This document shows positions 1 to 6,783 of a stretch of DNA of 19,703 bases, piece by piece. The stretch is from positions 1-19,703 of the forward strand of contig DASVCA010000024.1 in assembly GCA_036381835.1 (NCBI GenBank), in the 5' to 3' direction. How positions within the stretch are numbered: the first letter of the stretch is position 1; each line of letters opens with the position of its first letter. Source of the stretch: DASULK01 sp036381835 (lineage in GTDB: Bacteria; Actinomycetota; Actinomycetes; Mycobacteriales; Micromonosporaceae). The notes under the pieces are model-generated. The model made no database searches, was not told the origin of the DNA, and saw only the letters and a program-made list of their open reading frames with translations. Made by a program: the position numbers and the translations under genes.

Positions 1-1005
1 GCCCAGATCGACAAGCAGTTCGGCAAGGGCTCGGTCATGCGGCTGGGGGAGCGACCGGCCATCCAGACCGCGGTGATCCCGACCGGTTCCATCGCGCTCG
101 ATGTGGCGCTGGGAGTGGGAGGTCTGCCTCGCGGTCGCGTGGTGGAGATCTTCGGCCCGGAGAGCAGCGGTAAGACCTCGCTGGCGCTGCACGCGATCGC
201 TAACGCCCAGGCGGCCGGCGGCATCGCCGCCTTCATCGACGCCGAGCACGCGTTGGACCCGGAGTACGCCAGGGCGCTCGGCGTCGACACCGATGCCCTG
301 CTGGTCTCCCAGCCGGATACCGGCGAGCAGGCGCTGGAGATCGCGGACATGCTGATCCGTTCCGGCGCGTTGGACATCATCGTCATCGACTCGGTCGCCG
401 CGCTCGTGCCACGTGCCGAGATCGAGGGCGAGATGGGCGACAGTCACGTCGGTCTGCAGGCCAGACTGATGAGCCAGGCGCTACGCAAGATCACGGGGGT
501 GCTCGCCAGCACCGGCACGACCGCGATCTTCATCAACCAGCTTCGCGAGAAGATCGGGGTGATGTTCGGCAGTCCGGAGACGACGACGGGTGGGCGCGCG
601 CTCAAGTTCTATGCGTCGGTCCGACTCGACGTGCGGCGCATCGAGAGCATCAAGGACGGCACCGAGGTCGTCGGGAACCGGACCCGGGTCAAGGTCGTGA
701 AGAACAAGGTCGGCGTCCCGTTCCGCCAGGCCGAGTTCGACATCATGTACGGCAAGGGCATCTCGCGCGAGGGCTCGCTGATCGACGTCGGGGTCGAGCA
801 GGGCATCATCCGCAAGTCCGGTGCCTGGTACACCTACGAGGGCGACCAGCTGGGCCAGGGCAAGGAGAAGGCCCGTGAGTTCCTCCGGGAGAACCCCGAC
901 GTGGCCGCAGAGATCGAGAAGAGGATTCTCGAGAAGCTCGGTGTCGGGGTGACAGGTGCGAACGATGCCGCCGGCGGGCCCGCGCTGCCACCGGTGGACC
1001 TGTAA
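1..1005 (+). CDS. recA: RecA recombinase (5' end outside window)
   Basis: RecA forms ATP-dependent filaments on single-stranded DNA, drives strand exchange in recombinational repair, and as a co-protease triggers LexA self-cleavage in the SOS response. The reading frame is open from base 1 (AQIDKQFGKGSVMRLGERP) and gives 334 visible residues. By comparison with E. coli RecA about 15 N-terminal residues lie upstream of the window, so the ATG at 37 is internal. The Walker A motif GPESSGKT, the AFIDAEHALDP segment, the Walker B-like DIIVIDSVAAL, the L2-region FGSPETTTGG and the C-terminal GQGKEKAREFL segment are all present and in order. No intein interrupts the gene, unlike some mycobacterial recA genes. 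The next gene, recX, starts 19 bases after the TAA stop. The recA promoter and its SOS box are not in the window. Confidence 0.98.
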   Translation, partial: AQIDKQFGKGSVMRLGERPAIQTAVIPTGSIALDVALGVGGLPRGRVVEIFGPESSGKTSLALHAIANAQAAGGIAAFIDAEHALDPEYARALGVDTDALLVSQPDTGEQALEIADMLIRSGALDIIVIDSVAALVPRAEIEGEMGDSHVGLQARLMSQALRKITGVLASTGTTAIFINQLREKIGVMFGSPETTTGGRALKFYASVRLDVRRIESIKDGTEVVGNRTRVKVVKNKVGVPFRQAEFDIMYGKGISREGSLIDVGVEQGIIRKSGAWYTYEGDQLGQGKEKAREFLRENPDVAAEIEKRILEKLGVGVTGANDAAGGPALPPVDL

Positions 1006-1024
1006 CTTCCGCGGGCTCGCCGAA

Positions 1025-1735
1025 ATGGTCGGGAGACGGCGGGGAGCCCGTTCGGGGCGAGGATGGGACGCCACGCCGCCCCGAACCGGCGGTAACCGGG
1101 CGCGTCGCGGCAGAACCGACGGTGCCGATCTCGGCTGCTCTGATGCTGAGGAGAGCCGCGCCGGTGCTGCTGACACCCGCCCACGGGATGAGGCCGAGCT
1201 GGCGCGGGAGGTCTGCCTGCGCCAGCTCGCCGTACGGCCACGCACGCGGGCCGAGTTGGCTGCCGCGCTGGCCCGGCGGGGCATCTCCGAAGCCGTCGCC
1301 CGAGAGGTCCTCGACCGCTATCAAGAGGTCGGCATGATCGATGATGCCGCGTTCGCGCGTGCCTGGGTCAGCAGCCGACACCAGGGGCGGGGGCTGGCTC
1401 GCCGGGCGCTGGCGAACGAACTCCGCCAGCGCGGCGTGGACCCCGACACGGTGAGTGACGCCCTCGGGCAGCTCGACGAGCCGACCGAAGTGGCCACCGC
1501 CCGCGCACTGGTCGATCGGAAGCTGCGGACCATGACCGGTTCTCCGGAGGCGATCTTCCGGCGGTTGGCCGGCATGCTCGCTCGAAAGGGTTACCCGCCG
1601 GGGGTGGCGATTCGGGTGGTGAAGGATGCACTGGCCGAGCGGGACGCCGAGGCGGCCGAGTTCGTCGAATGCCTGGATACCGACGCGCTGATCGACGCTG
1701 AGTTGGACCGAGAGGGTCGGGACCCGGCGGTGTGA
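1025..1735 (+). CDS. recX: RecX, regulator of RecA
   Basis: RecX binds RecA filaments and usually limits RecA activity; recA-recX pairing is widespread. The 236-residue product has an Arg/Gly-rich, probably disordered N-terminal stretch of about 70 residues, followed by the RecX three-helix repeats: LRQLAVRPRTRAELAAAL, then DDAAFARAWVSSRHQGRGLARRALANEL, and a last repeat ending IFRRLAGMLARKGYPPGVAI. I chose the ATG at 1025 because it lies just beyond the recA stop. An in-frame ATG at 956 would add 23 residues and overlap recA by 50 bases. Neither start has a strong Shine-Dalgarno sequence, so translation may be coupled to recA. The conserved region is certain; the exact start is not. I see no clear terminator directly after the TGA. 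Confidence 0.93.
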   Translation: MVGRRRGARSGRGWDATPPRTGGNRARRGRTDGADLGCSDAEESRAGAADTRPRDEAELAREVCLRQLAVRPRTRAELAAALARRGISEAVAREVLDRYQEVGMIDDAAFARAWVSSRHQGRGLARRALANELRQRGVDPDTVSDALGQLDEPTEVATARALVDRKLRTMTGSPEAIFRRLAGMLARKGYPPGVAIRVVKDALAERDAEAAEFVECLDTDALIDAELDREGRDPAV

Positions 1736-1857
1736 CCGATCGGCAGCGCTCGCCGGCCGTCCGCATTCTTCCTCCTTGACCGGTGTGTCATCAGGGGAGC
1801 CGTGCGGTACGTGAGCTGTCGACTCCGGTGCGTCTCGGTGTCGTCGATCATGGGTCC

Positions 1858-1887
1858 TTGACCGAATAGCCGTCCGCGCCCTAGCCT
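1858..1887 (+). promoter_or_regulatory. Predicted sigma70-type promoter for the rny leader
   Basis: TTGACC (1858-1863) and TAGCCT (1882-1887) are separated by 18 bases. This fits the housekeeping actinobacterial pattern of TTGAC-type -35 and TANNNT -10 elements. It would start transcription near 1894-1896 and give a leader of about 400 bases before rny. It is the best promoter-like pair I see between recX and rny. The 1736-1857 part of the gap shows nothing I can name. Confidence 0.5.
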
Positions 1888-1984
1888 CGCGTTAGACGAG
1901 AGTGTCCGACCAACGCGGGGCTAACCGCACAACATAGAGCGCATAACAGTACGGCAACACTTTGCCCGGTGAGCGGTTGAAGAA

Positions 1985-2179
1985 GTGGCTGACGGCCAGG
2001 CACAACCTCCGACCAGCCGGTCCGGGGACGGCGTGACCATACGTCGGGGCGGTGCTCGGCCGGCACCGCTGGTTGACCCTACCCACGGCCACCGCCTCCG
2101 GTCGGGCGTCTCGACATCCGCGGCAGAAGCGGGACCGAGGGCGGAGCCCTCCGGTGTCGGACAGGAGAGACGGCCATGA
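1985..2179 (+). CDS. Possible small ORF in the rny leader (64 aa), doubtful
   Basis: A GTG-started frame of 64 codons (product begins MADGQAQPPTSRSG) runs to a TGA at 2177-2179, which overlaps the ATG of the next small ORF as ATGA. The product is rich in Pro, Gly and Arg with no recognisable domain, signal peptide or membrane segment. There is no good Shine-Dalgarno sequence, and third-position G/C is only about 70 percent, which looks like background rather than the strongly biased values of neighbouring genes. It may be untranslated leader. It is listed because of its ATGA junction. Confidence 0.15.
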   Translation: MADGQAQPPTSRSGDGVTIRRGGARPAPLVDPTHGHRLRSGVSTSAAEAGPRAEPSGVGQERRP

Positions 2180-2217
2180 CCCAGCAGCGAGGCGAGCCTC
2201 ATGGGCTGTCCGACACC
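2153..2217 (+). repeat. Perfect 12-bp inverted repeat around the leader-peptide start
   Basis: GGTGTCGGACAG (2153-2164) and CTGTCCGACACC (2206-2217) are exact reverse complements with 41 bases between them. A second, inner pair, CCATGA (2174-2179) with TCATGG (2199-2204), makes a long hairpin with an internal loop. The structure spans the AGGAG ribosome binding site and the ATG at 2176. There is no U-tract after it, and it lies about 80 bases before rny, so it is not an obvious terminator. Confidence 0.8.
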
Positions 2218-2298
2218 TACGCCAGACACAGTCGTCCGGCGAACGGGAATGCTCTCGCCCGATCGGCACAAGCAGGGCGAAGCGGAGGGACGGCATGA
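2176..2298 (+). CDS. Possible 40-aa leader peptide coupled to rny
   Basis: An ATG at 2176 follows AGGAG (2163-2167) by eight bases, an ideal ribosome binding site. It opens a 40-codon frame (MTQQRGEPHGLSDTYARH...) whose TGA (2296-2298) overlaps the rny ATG (2295-2297) as ATGA, the typical geometry of translational coupling. Its start codon and part of its Shine-Dalgarno lie within the inverted repeat at 2153-2217, so translation could depend on RNA folding. Against a conserved protein: third-position G/C is only about 62 percent, and the sequence resembles no family I know. If real, it is more likely a regulatory leader peptide than a functional protein. Confidence 0.3.
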   Translation: MTQQRGEPHGLSDTYARHSRPANGNALARSAQAGRSGGTA

Positions 2299-4034
2299 GC
2301 ACCTTGGAGTGGGCCCTCCTCGCCGTGGTCGTCCTGCTGGCCGTCGTCGTTCTCGGGGCGCTGGCGCTGGGCGCCCGCATGGTACGCCGGATCGCCGACC
2401 GGGCGAACACGACCACCGCGGCGGAACCCGATCAGGAGACGAAGCCAACCTCGCCCGAGCAGTCTTCGGCGACCGAGCTGGCCCTGTCGGAAGCAGCCGC
2501 GGCGCGGGCGGACGCAGCCGCGGCGCGAGCCGAGGCGAAGGCGGCCCGGGCCGAGGCCCGCCGCATCCTCGACGCCGCTCGCGCCGAGGCGGAGTCCCTG
2601 CTCGAACGGGCGCATCGGCAGGCGGAAGCCGACGCTGAGCGGCTGCGCGCGGCAGCTCGGCGCAGTGGGGAGCGGGAGATCGCCCTGCTGGCCAGCACAA
2701 CCAGGGAACAAGCGGCCGAGGTGGAGCGCCGGGCCCAGCGAATCGACGAGCGGGAGCGGCTGCACACCGAGGAGGCCGAGCGGCTCGCCGAACGAGACCG
2801 ACGACTGGCCGCACTCGCCGCCGAACTAGCCGAGCGCGAGGCGGCGGTAGCCGAGCGCGAGGCCGCGCTGGCCGAGGTAGAGGACACCCATCGGCGGGAG
2901 CTGGAACGGATTGCGGGCCTCACCGCGGACGCGGCCCGAGCCGAGTTGGTGGAAGCGATCGAGGCGCAGGCGAAGCGGGAAGCGGCGATCCTGGTCCGGG
3001 ACATCGAGGCGGAGGCTCGCCAGACCGCCGAGCAACGGGCCCGAAGCATCGTCGTCGAGGCGATCCAACGGGTGGCGAGCGAGCAGACCGCGGAGAGCGT
3101 GGTCAGCGTGCTGCATCTGCCCAGCGATGAGATGAAAGGGCGGATCATCGGCCGCGAGGGCCGCAACATCCGCACCTTCGAATCGGTCACCGGCGTGAAC
3201 CTGATCATCGACGACACGCCGGAGGCCGTGCTGCTGTCGTGCTTCGACCCTGTGCGCCGGGAGGTCGGGCGGCTGACACTGGAGAAGCTGGTCCTGGACG
3301 GCCGGATCCACCCCCACCGGATCGAGGAGGTGTACGAGGTCGCCCGACACGAAGTCGAACACCTGTGCCGGCGGGCGGCCGAGGACGCCCTGGTCGAGGT
3401 GGGCATCACCGAGATCCACCCGGAACTGGTGGCGCTGCTGGGCCGGTTGCGCTACCGCACCTCGTACGGGCAGAACGTGCTCAAGCATCTGGTGGAGACC
3501 GCGCACATCGCCGGCGTCATGGCCGCCGAGCTGGGACTGGACATTCCGACCGTCAAGCGGTGTGCGTTCCTGCACGACATCGGCAAGGCGCTGACTCACG
3601 AGGTGGAAGGCAGCCACGCGCTGATCGGCGCGGACGTGGCCCGTCGGTACGGCGAATCGGAAGACGTGGTGCACGCGATCGAGGCGCACCACAACGAGGT
3701 CCAGCCCCGTACCGTCGAGGCGGTGCTGACCCAGGCCGCCGACGCGTGTTCGGGTGGGCGGCCGGGGGCGCGCCGGGAGAGTCTGGAGGCGTACGTCAGG
3801 CGCTTGGAGCGCATCGAGGAGATCGCCGGCGGAAAGCCCGGTGTGGAGAAGGTTTTCGCGATGCAAGCCGGTCGGGAGATCCGGGTGATGGTCAAGCCGG
3901 ATGAGGTGGACGAGATCGGCGCTGCGGTGCTCGCCCGCGACGTGGCCAAGCAGATCGAGGAGGAGCTGACCTATCCCGGTCAGATCCGGGTCACCGTGGT
4001 CCGCGAATCCCGGGTCACCGAGATCGCCCGCTGA
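2295..4034 (+). CDS. rny: Ribonuclease Y
   Basis: RNase Y is a membrane-anchored endoribonuclease that starts mRNA decay and processing at the inner face of the membrane. The 579-residue product shows the full family layout. A transmembrane helix lies at about residues 5-28 (WALLAVVVLLAVVVLGALAL). A long Ala/Glu/Arg coiled coil follows, to about residue 260. A KH RNA-binding domain has GRIIGREGRN at 282-291, and an HD metal-dependent hydrolase domain has HDIGKA at 427-432 together with EAHHNE. It is somewhat longer than the roughly 520-residue Bacillus enzyme, mostly in the coiled coil. The ATG at 2295 is chosen because GGAGGGA lies immediately upstream and the membrane helix follows directly; the frame stays open back to 2052 without coding character. 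The ATGA overlap with the small upstream ORF suggests coupling. It converges on gluD, with a shared hairpin between them. Confidence 0.96.
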   Translation: MSTLEWALLAVVVLLAVVVLGALALGARMVRRIADRANTTTAAEPDQETKPTSPEQSSATELALSEAAAARADAAAARAEAKAARAEARRILDAARAEAESLLERAHRQAEADAERLRAAARRSGEREIALLASTTREQAAEVERRAQRIDERERLHTEEAERLAERDRRLAALAAELAEREAAVAEREAALAEVEDTHRRELERIAGLTADAARAELVEAIEAQAKREAAILVRDIEAEARQTAEQRARSIVVEAIQRVASEQTAESVVSVLHLPSDEMKGRIIGREGRNIRTFESVTGVNLIIDDTPEAVLLSCFDPVRREVGRLTLEKLVLDGRIHPHRIEEVYEVARHEVEHLCRRAAEDALVEVGITEIHPELVALLGRLRYRTSYGQNVLKHLVETAHIAGVMAAELGLDIPTVKRCAFLHDIGKALTHEVEGSHALIGADVARRYGESEDVVHAIEAHHNEVQPRTVEAVLTQAADACSGGRPGARRESLEAYVRRLERIEEIAGGKPGVEKVFAMQAGREIRVMVKPDEVDEIGAAVLARDVAKQIEEELTYPGQIRVTVVRESRVTEIAR

Positions 4035-4039
4035 CGGTT

Positions 4040-4071
4040 GTCGGGGCCGGTCGGACGGTGCCGGCCCCGAC
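4040..4071. terminator. Bidirectional hairpin between rny and gluD
   Basis: GTCGGGGCCGG (4040-4050) and CCGGCCCCGAC (4061-4071) form a perfect 11-bp GC-rich stem with a 10-base loop. It lies between the stop codons of convergent rny (ends 4034) and gluD (stop begins at 4086). It has no U-tract on either strand, which is usual in high-GC actinobacteria. The symmetric position suggests it ends transcription from both sides. Confidence 0.75.
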
Positions 4072-4085
4072 GTCTCGCACGGGTC

Positions 4086-5054
4086 CTAGGCGGCCGCATC
4101 CGCGCCGGCGGCTGCGGGAGTTTTCGTGGTCTTGCGGGGCGTCTTCGCGACGGGGCCTCGCCGGCCGCTGGACATGCGGCGTTCCACGTACTCGGCCAGC
4201 TTTGTGAGCAGGTAGTTGATCAGGATATAGATGGTTCCGACCACGGCGTAGACCTGGATCGGGTTGTTCAGGACCTGGATGATGAAGGTGCTTACCCGGA
4301 GCACCTCCTCGTAGCTGATGATGAAGCCGAGTGAGGTGTCCTTCAACACGACCACGAGCTGACTGATCAGCGCGGGGAGCATGATGCGGAACGCCTGCGG
4401 TAGCAGGATCAGCCAGGTGCCTTGGAAGGGCGTCAGCCCGACCGCGTCGGCTGCCTCGCGTTGCCCACTCGGCAGGCCCTCCATGCCGGATCGCAGGACC
4501 TCGCCGATCACGATGCCGTTGTAGATGGTGAGCCCGATGACGAGGTACCAGAGTGCGTCGCCCAGGTCGAGGCCCAGGTCCGGCAGGGCCTTGGCGACGA
4601 AGAAGATGGTGATGACGACCGGCAGCCCGCGGAAGATCTCGACGCAGAACCGCGTGAGCGCGTTCAGCCCGACGATCGTGCCCCGAATCAGCCAGGCCAG
4701 TGGTCGGGCGAATCCGACGAAGCGGCGTGGGCGCAGTGCTTTCAGCTGTACGCGCAGAACGGCGAGCGCCGTCCCGACGATGAGGGAGCAGACGATGGCG
4801 ATGCCGGCCGCCAGCAGAGTGGCGCGGAATCCTTCACCCAGTCTCGCCCAGACCAGGGAGAACACCTCGTTGCCGGGGTCGATCAGCGGCCCCCACTTCT
4901 CCATCGTGAACTGGCCCTTCTCCGCGAGGGGCCGGTAGATCAAGACGTGGGCGGCCGCGACGATTCCGACAGCTGCGACCACGCTGCCGATCACGGTCAG
5001 CCGACGGGTGCGGGGGCCAGGCGCATCGTAGAGCACCGTTTGCTGCTTGCTCAT
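4086..5054 (-). CDS. gluD: Glutamate-type ABC importer, permease GluD
   Basis: This is one of the two membrane permeases of a polar amino acid (HisM/GltK-type) ABC importer. The 322-residue product has an N-terminal membrane segment at about residues 20-38, an extracytoplasmic stretch, and then the conserved permease core. The core includes FCVEIFRGLPVVITIFF and the cytoplasmic EAA loop (EVLRSGMEGLPSGQREAA, followed by LLPQAFR), which contacts the ATPase GluA. A hydrophilic Lys/Ala/Pro-rich C-terminal tail ends in AAGADAAA. I chose the ATG at 5054 because AGGAGGG lies about ten bases upstream; a GTG at 5096 would add 14 residues. It is the last gene of gluABCD, 49 bases after gluC. Glutamate as substrate is inferred from synteny with the Corynebacterium cluster; other acidic or polar amino acids are possible. 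Confidence 0.9.
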   Translation of the reverse strand: MSKQQTVLYDAPGPRTRRLTVIGSVVAAVGIVAAAHVLIYRPLAEKGQFTMEKWGPLIDPGNEVFSLVWARLGEGFRATLLAAGIAIVCSLIVGTALAVLRVQLKALRPRRFVGFARPLAWLIRGTIVGLNALTRFCVEIFRGLPVVITIFFVAKALPDLGLDLGDALWYLVIGLTIYNGIVIGEVLRSGMEGLPSGQREAADAVGLTPFQGTWLILLPQAFRIMLPALISQLVVVLKDTSLGFIISYEEVLRVSTFIIQVLNNPIQVYAVVGTIYILINYLLTKLAEYVERRMSSGRRGPVAKTPRKTTKTPAAAGADAAA

Positions 5055-5103
5055 CCCGCCGCTTCCCTCCTGCTGATTGCGTGGTCCGCTGTCCACCGGC
5101 CGC

Positions 5104-5811
5104 TCATCGGAGCACCGCCCGGCGGCGTTCGATCCGGTCGAGGAGCAGTCCGAGCGGAACGGTCATGACGAGGAACCCGATCGAGATGCCGATGAAGACG
5201 GGAATGATCGGTTCGCCGCCGGCGCTCGTCAGCGCTTGGGCGGAGCTGGACAGGTCGCCGACGACGCCGAAGAAGCCGGCGAGGGCAGAGTTCTTGATCA
5301 TCGCGATGATGACGCTGCCCAACGGCACGATCGCGGATTTCCACGCCTGGGGCAGCACGATGTACCGCAGATTCTGGGTGAAGGTCAGCCCGATGGCCCG
5401 GGCGGCTTCGGCCTGGCCCGCCGGCACCGCGTTGATGCCGCTGCGAATGGCCTCGCAGACGAATGCCCCGGTGTAGAGCGACAAGGCGATGACGGCGAAA
5501 CGGAAGTACGGCAGGTCGATGCCGAGCCGTTCGAACAGCGTGGTGAGCCCGGGGACGCGCAGGAAGTCAGCGTTGGAGCCGAGGGCCGGCAGTCCGAAGG
5601 CCGCGAAGAAGAAGACGACCGTCAGCGGGCTGTTCCGGAACACCGTCACGTACGCCGCACCGATCCAGCGCAGCGGCGGCAGCGGCGAGATCCGCATGAT
5701 CGCCGCGACGGTGCCCAGGAGCAGGGCACCGGTCGCGGCGAGCACGCAGAGCTGGAAGGTGAGCCAGAAGCCGCCGACGAAGACATCGAAGTATTCGACG
5801 AGCACGTTCAC
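5104..5811 (-). CDS. gluC: Glutamate-type ABC importer, permease GluC
   Basis: This is the second permease subunit, 235 residues, which should pair with GluD to form the membrane channel. The N-terminal membrane helix contains GFWLTFQLCVLAATGALLLG. The motif VTVFRNSPLTVVFFFAAFGLP is typical of HisM-family permeases, and the EAA loop reads EAIRSGINAVPAGQAEAARA, followed by VLPQAWK. The start is the GTG at 5811, preceded by AAAGG at suitable spacing; an ATG five bases further upstream is out of frame and closes at once. The gene lies 41 bases after gluB and is transcribed with it. Its length fits the family, and I see nothing unusual in it. Confidence 0.92.
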   Translation of the reverse strand: MNVLVEYFDVFVGGFWLTFQLCVLAATGALLLGTVAAIMRISPLPPLRWIGAAYVTVFRNSPLTVVFFFAAFGLPALGSNADFLRVPGLTTLFERLGIDLPYFRFAVIALSLYTGAFVCEAIRSGINAVPAGQAEAARAIGLTFTQNLRYIVLPQAWKSAIVPLGSVIIAMIKNSALAGFFGVVGDLSSSAQALTSAGGEPIIPVFIGISIGFLVMTVPLGLLLDRIERRRAVLR

Positions 5812-5852
5812 GGCATTGCCTTTCTACTGGTCACCTTCCAGCCTCGATCGAC

Positions 5853-6728
5853 TCAGTACCGGTCGACCGCCGGGCCGGTCGGAACCACCGGGTCGAACTT
5901 GCCGGCCGTGTCCTTCCACGCCTTCTCGTAGCGACCGTCCTGGTAGATCTTCTCCAGCACGTCGTTGATCCAGTTGCGGAACTGGTCGTCGCCCTTCTTC
6001 ACGCCGATGCCGTAGGGCTCGTCGGTGAACTTCTCACCGGTCAGCTTGTACTTGCCGTCGCTGTTGGCGACGAAGCCGAGCAGGATGACGTTGTCCGTGG
6101 TCACGGCGTCGACCTGGCCGGCCTCCAGCGCGTCGACGCACTTCTGGTACACGTCGAAGAGCACCAGCTGCTTGGCCTTGTCGGCGAGGTACTGCTCGAT
6201 GTTCACCGCGGGCGTCGAGCCCTGCACGGAGCAGACCTTCTTGTCTCCGGCCTTGAACGAATCCGGCCCGGTGATCGAGCTGTCGTCGGCCTTCACCATC
6301 AGGTGCTGACCGGCCACGTAGTACGGGCCGGCGAAGTCGATGCGCTCCTTGCGCTTGTCGTTGATGGTGTAGGTGGCCACCACGAGGTCGACCTTGTCCT
6401 GTTCGAGGACTTCCTCGCGGACCGATGACGGGGTCTCCACCCACTCGATCTTGTCCTCGGGGATACCCAGCTCCGCTGCGATGATCTTGCCGATCTCCAC
6501 GTCGAAGCCGGCGGGCTTGCCGTCCAGGCCCTTGAGCCCGAAGCCCGGCTGGTCGAACTTGGTGCCGATCCGGATCTTCTGAGCCTCGTTCAGCTTGGCC
6601 ATGGTGCTGCCGGCGGGGAAGTCCTTCTTCGGGGCATCGCTGCCACCCTCGTCGCCACCGCCGCAGGCGGCGACGGAGAGGGCCAGCGTCGCCGCGGCGG
6701 CGACCGCTGCGAGACGCGAGATTCGCAT
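5853..6728 (-). CDS. gluB: Glutamate-binding lipoprotein GluB
   Basis: This is the substrate-binding protein of the importer, 291 residues. A lipoprotein signal (MRISRLAAVAAAATLALSVAAC) ends in the lipobox residue Cys22, so the mature protein should be lipid-anchored on the outer face of the membrane. The rest is a type-2 periplasmic binding fold, with IRIGTKFDQPGFGLKGLDGK followed by AGFDVEIGKIIA, then VDLVVATYTINDKRKERIDFAGPYY in pieces of the usual order, and a C-terminal NDVLEKIYQDGRYEKAW. It captures the amino acid and delivers it to GluC/GluD. AAAAGGAGAG just before the ATG is the best ribosome binding site in this operon, which fits the need for excess binding protein. It lies 55 bases after gluA, with a small hairpin in the gap. 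Confidence 0.94.
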   Translation of the reverse strand: MRISRLAAVAAAATLALSVAACGGGDEGGSDAPKKDFPAGSTMAKLNEAQKIRIGTKFDQPGFGLKGLDGKPAGFDVEIGKIIAAELGIPEDKIEWVETPSSVREEVLEQDKVDLVVATYTINDKRKERIDFAGPYYVAGQHLMVKADDSSITGPDSFKAGDKKVCSVQGSTPAVNIEQYLADKAKQLVLFDVYQKCVDALEAGQVDAVTTDNVILLGFVANSDGKYKLTGEKFTDEPYGIGVKKGDDQFRNWINDVLEKIYQDGRYEKAWKDTAGKFDPVVPTGPAVDRY

Positions 6729-6768
6729 TCTTCTCTCCTTTTCCGTTGCGCCGGCGCCCGACGCGCTC

Positions 6769-6781
6769 GGCGTTCGACGCC
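6769..6781 (-). other. Small hairpin between gluA and gluB
   Basis: GGCGT and ACGCC pair around a three-base loop two bases after the gluA stop codon. A GC-rich self-complementary GCGCCGGCGC follows at 6750-6759. Such structures between ATPase and binding-protein genes can protect or process mRNA so that the binding protein is made in excess. That role is inference here, and the stem is short. Confidence 0.3.
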
Positions 6782-6783
6782 AA

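Larger units (their letters stand above)
1895..2294 (+). promoter_or_regulatory. Structured 5' leader of rny (candidate cis-regulatory RNA)
   Basis: About 400 bases separate the predicted transcription start from rny. They contain successive perfect inverted repeats: GCGGTGC/GCACCGC (2049-2055 and 2063-2069), GAGGGC/GCCCTC (2137-2142 and 2146-2151, 3-base loop), and GGTGTCGGACAG/CTGTCCGACACC (2153-2164 and 2206-2217). An inner stem CCATGA/TCATGG (2174-2179 and 2199-2204) would bury the start codon of a small ORF. Near the predicted 5' end, TGTCCGAC (1903-1910) repeats eight bases of the last 3' arm and could compete for the same partner. I recognise no known riboswitch class. A role in autoregulating RNase Y, as E. 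coli RNase E does through its own 5' UTR, is inference only. Confidence 0.4.

Noticed and set aside
2052..2294. N-terminal extension of RNase Y by 81 codons
   Set aside because: The N-terminal membrane anchor typical of RNase Y begins right after the ATG at 2295, which has GGAGGGA upstream.
1736..2294. A known riboswitch (such as a cyclic di-AMP ydaO type) before rny
   Set aside because: I could not find the conserved core motifs of any riboswitch class I know; only inverted repeats are visible.
2432..3409. A 325-codon Ser/Ala/Arg-rich frame opposite rny
   Set aside because: It is the antisense of the RNase Y coiled coil; its repetitive composition follows from the Glu/Ala/Arg codons on the other strand.
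4422..5931. Plus-strand open frames across gluD and gluC
   Set aside because: They are shadows of intact permease genes and give Gln/Asp/Gly-rich products without domains.
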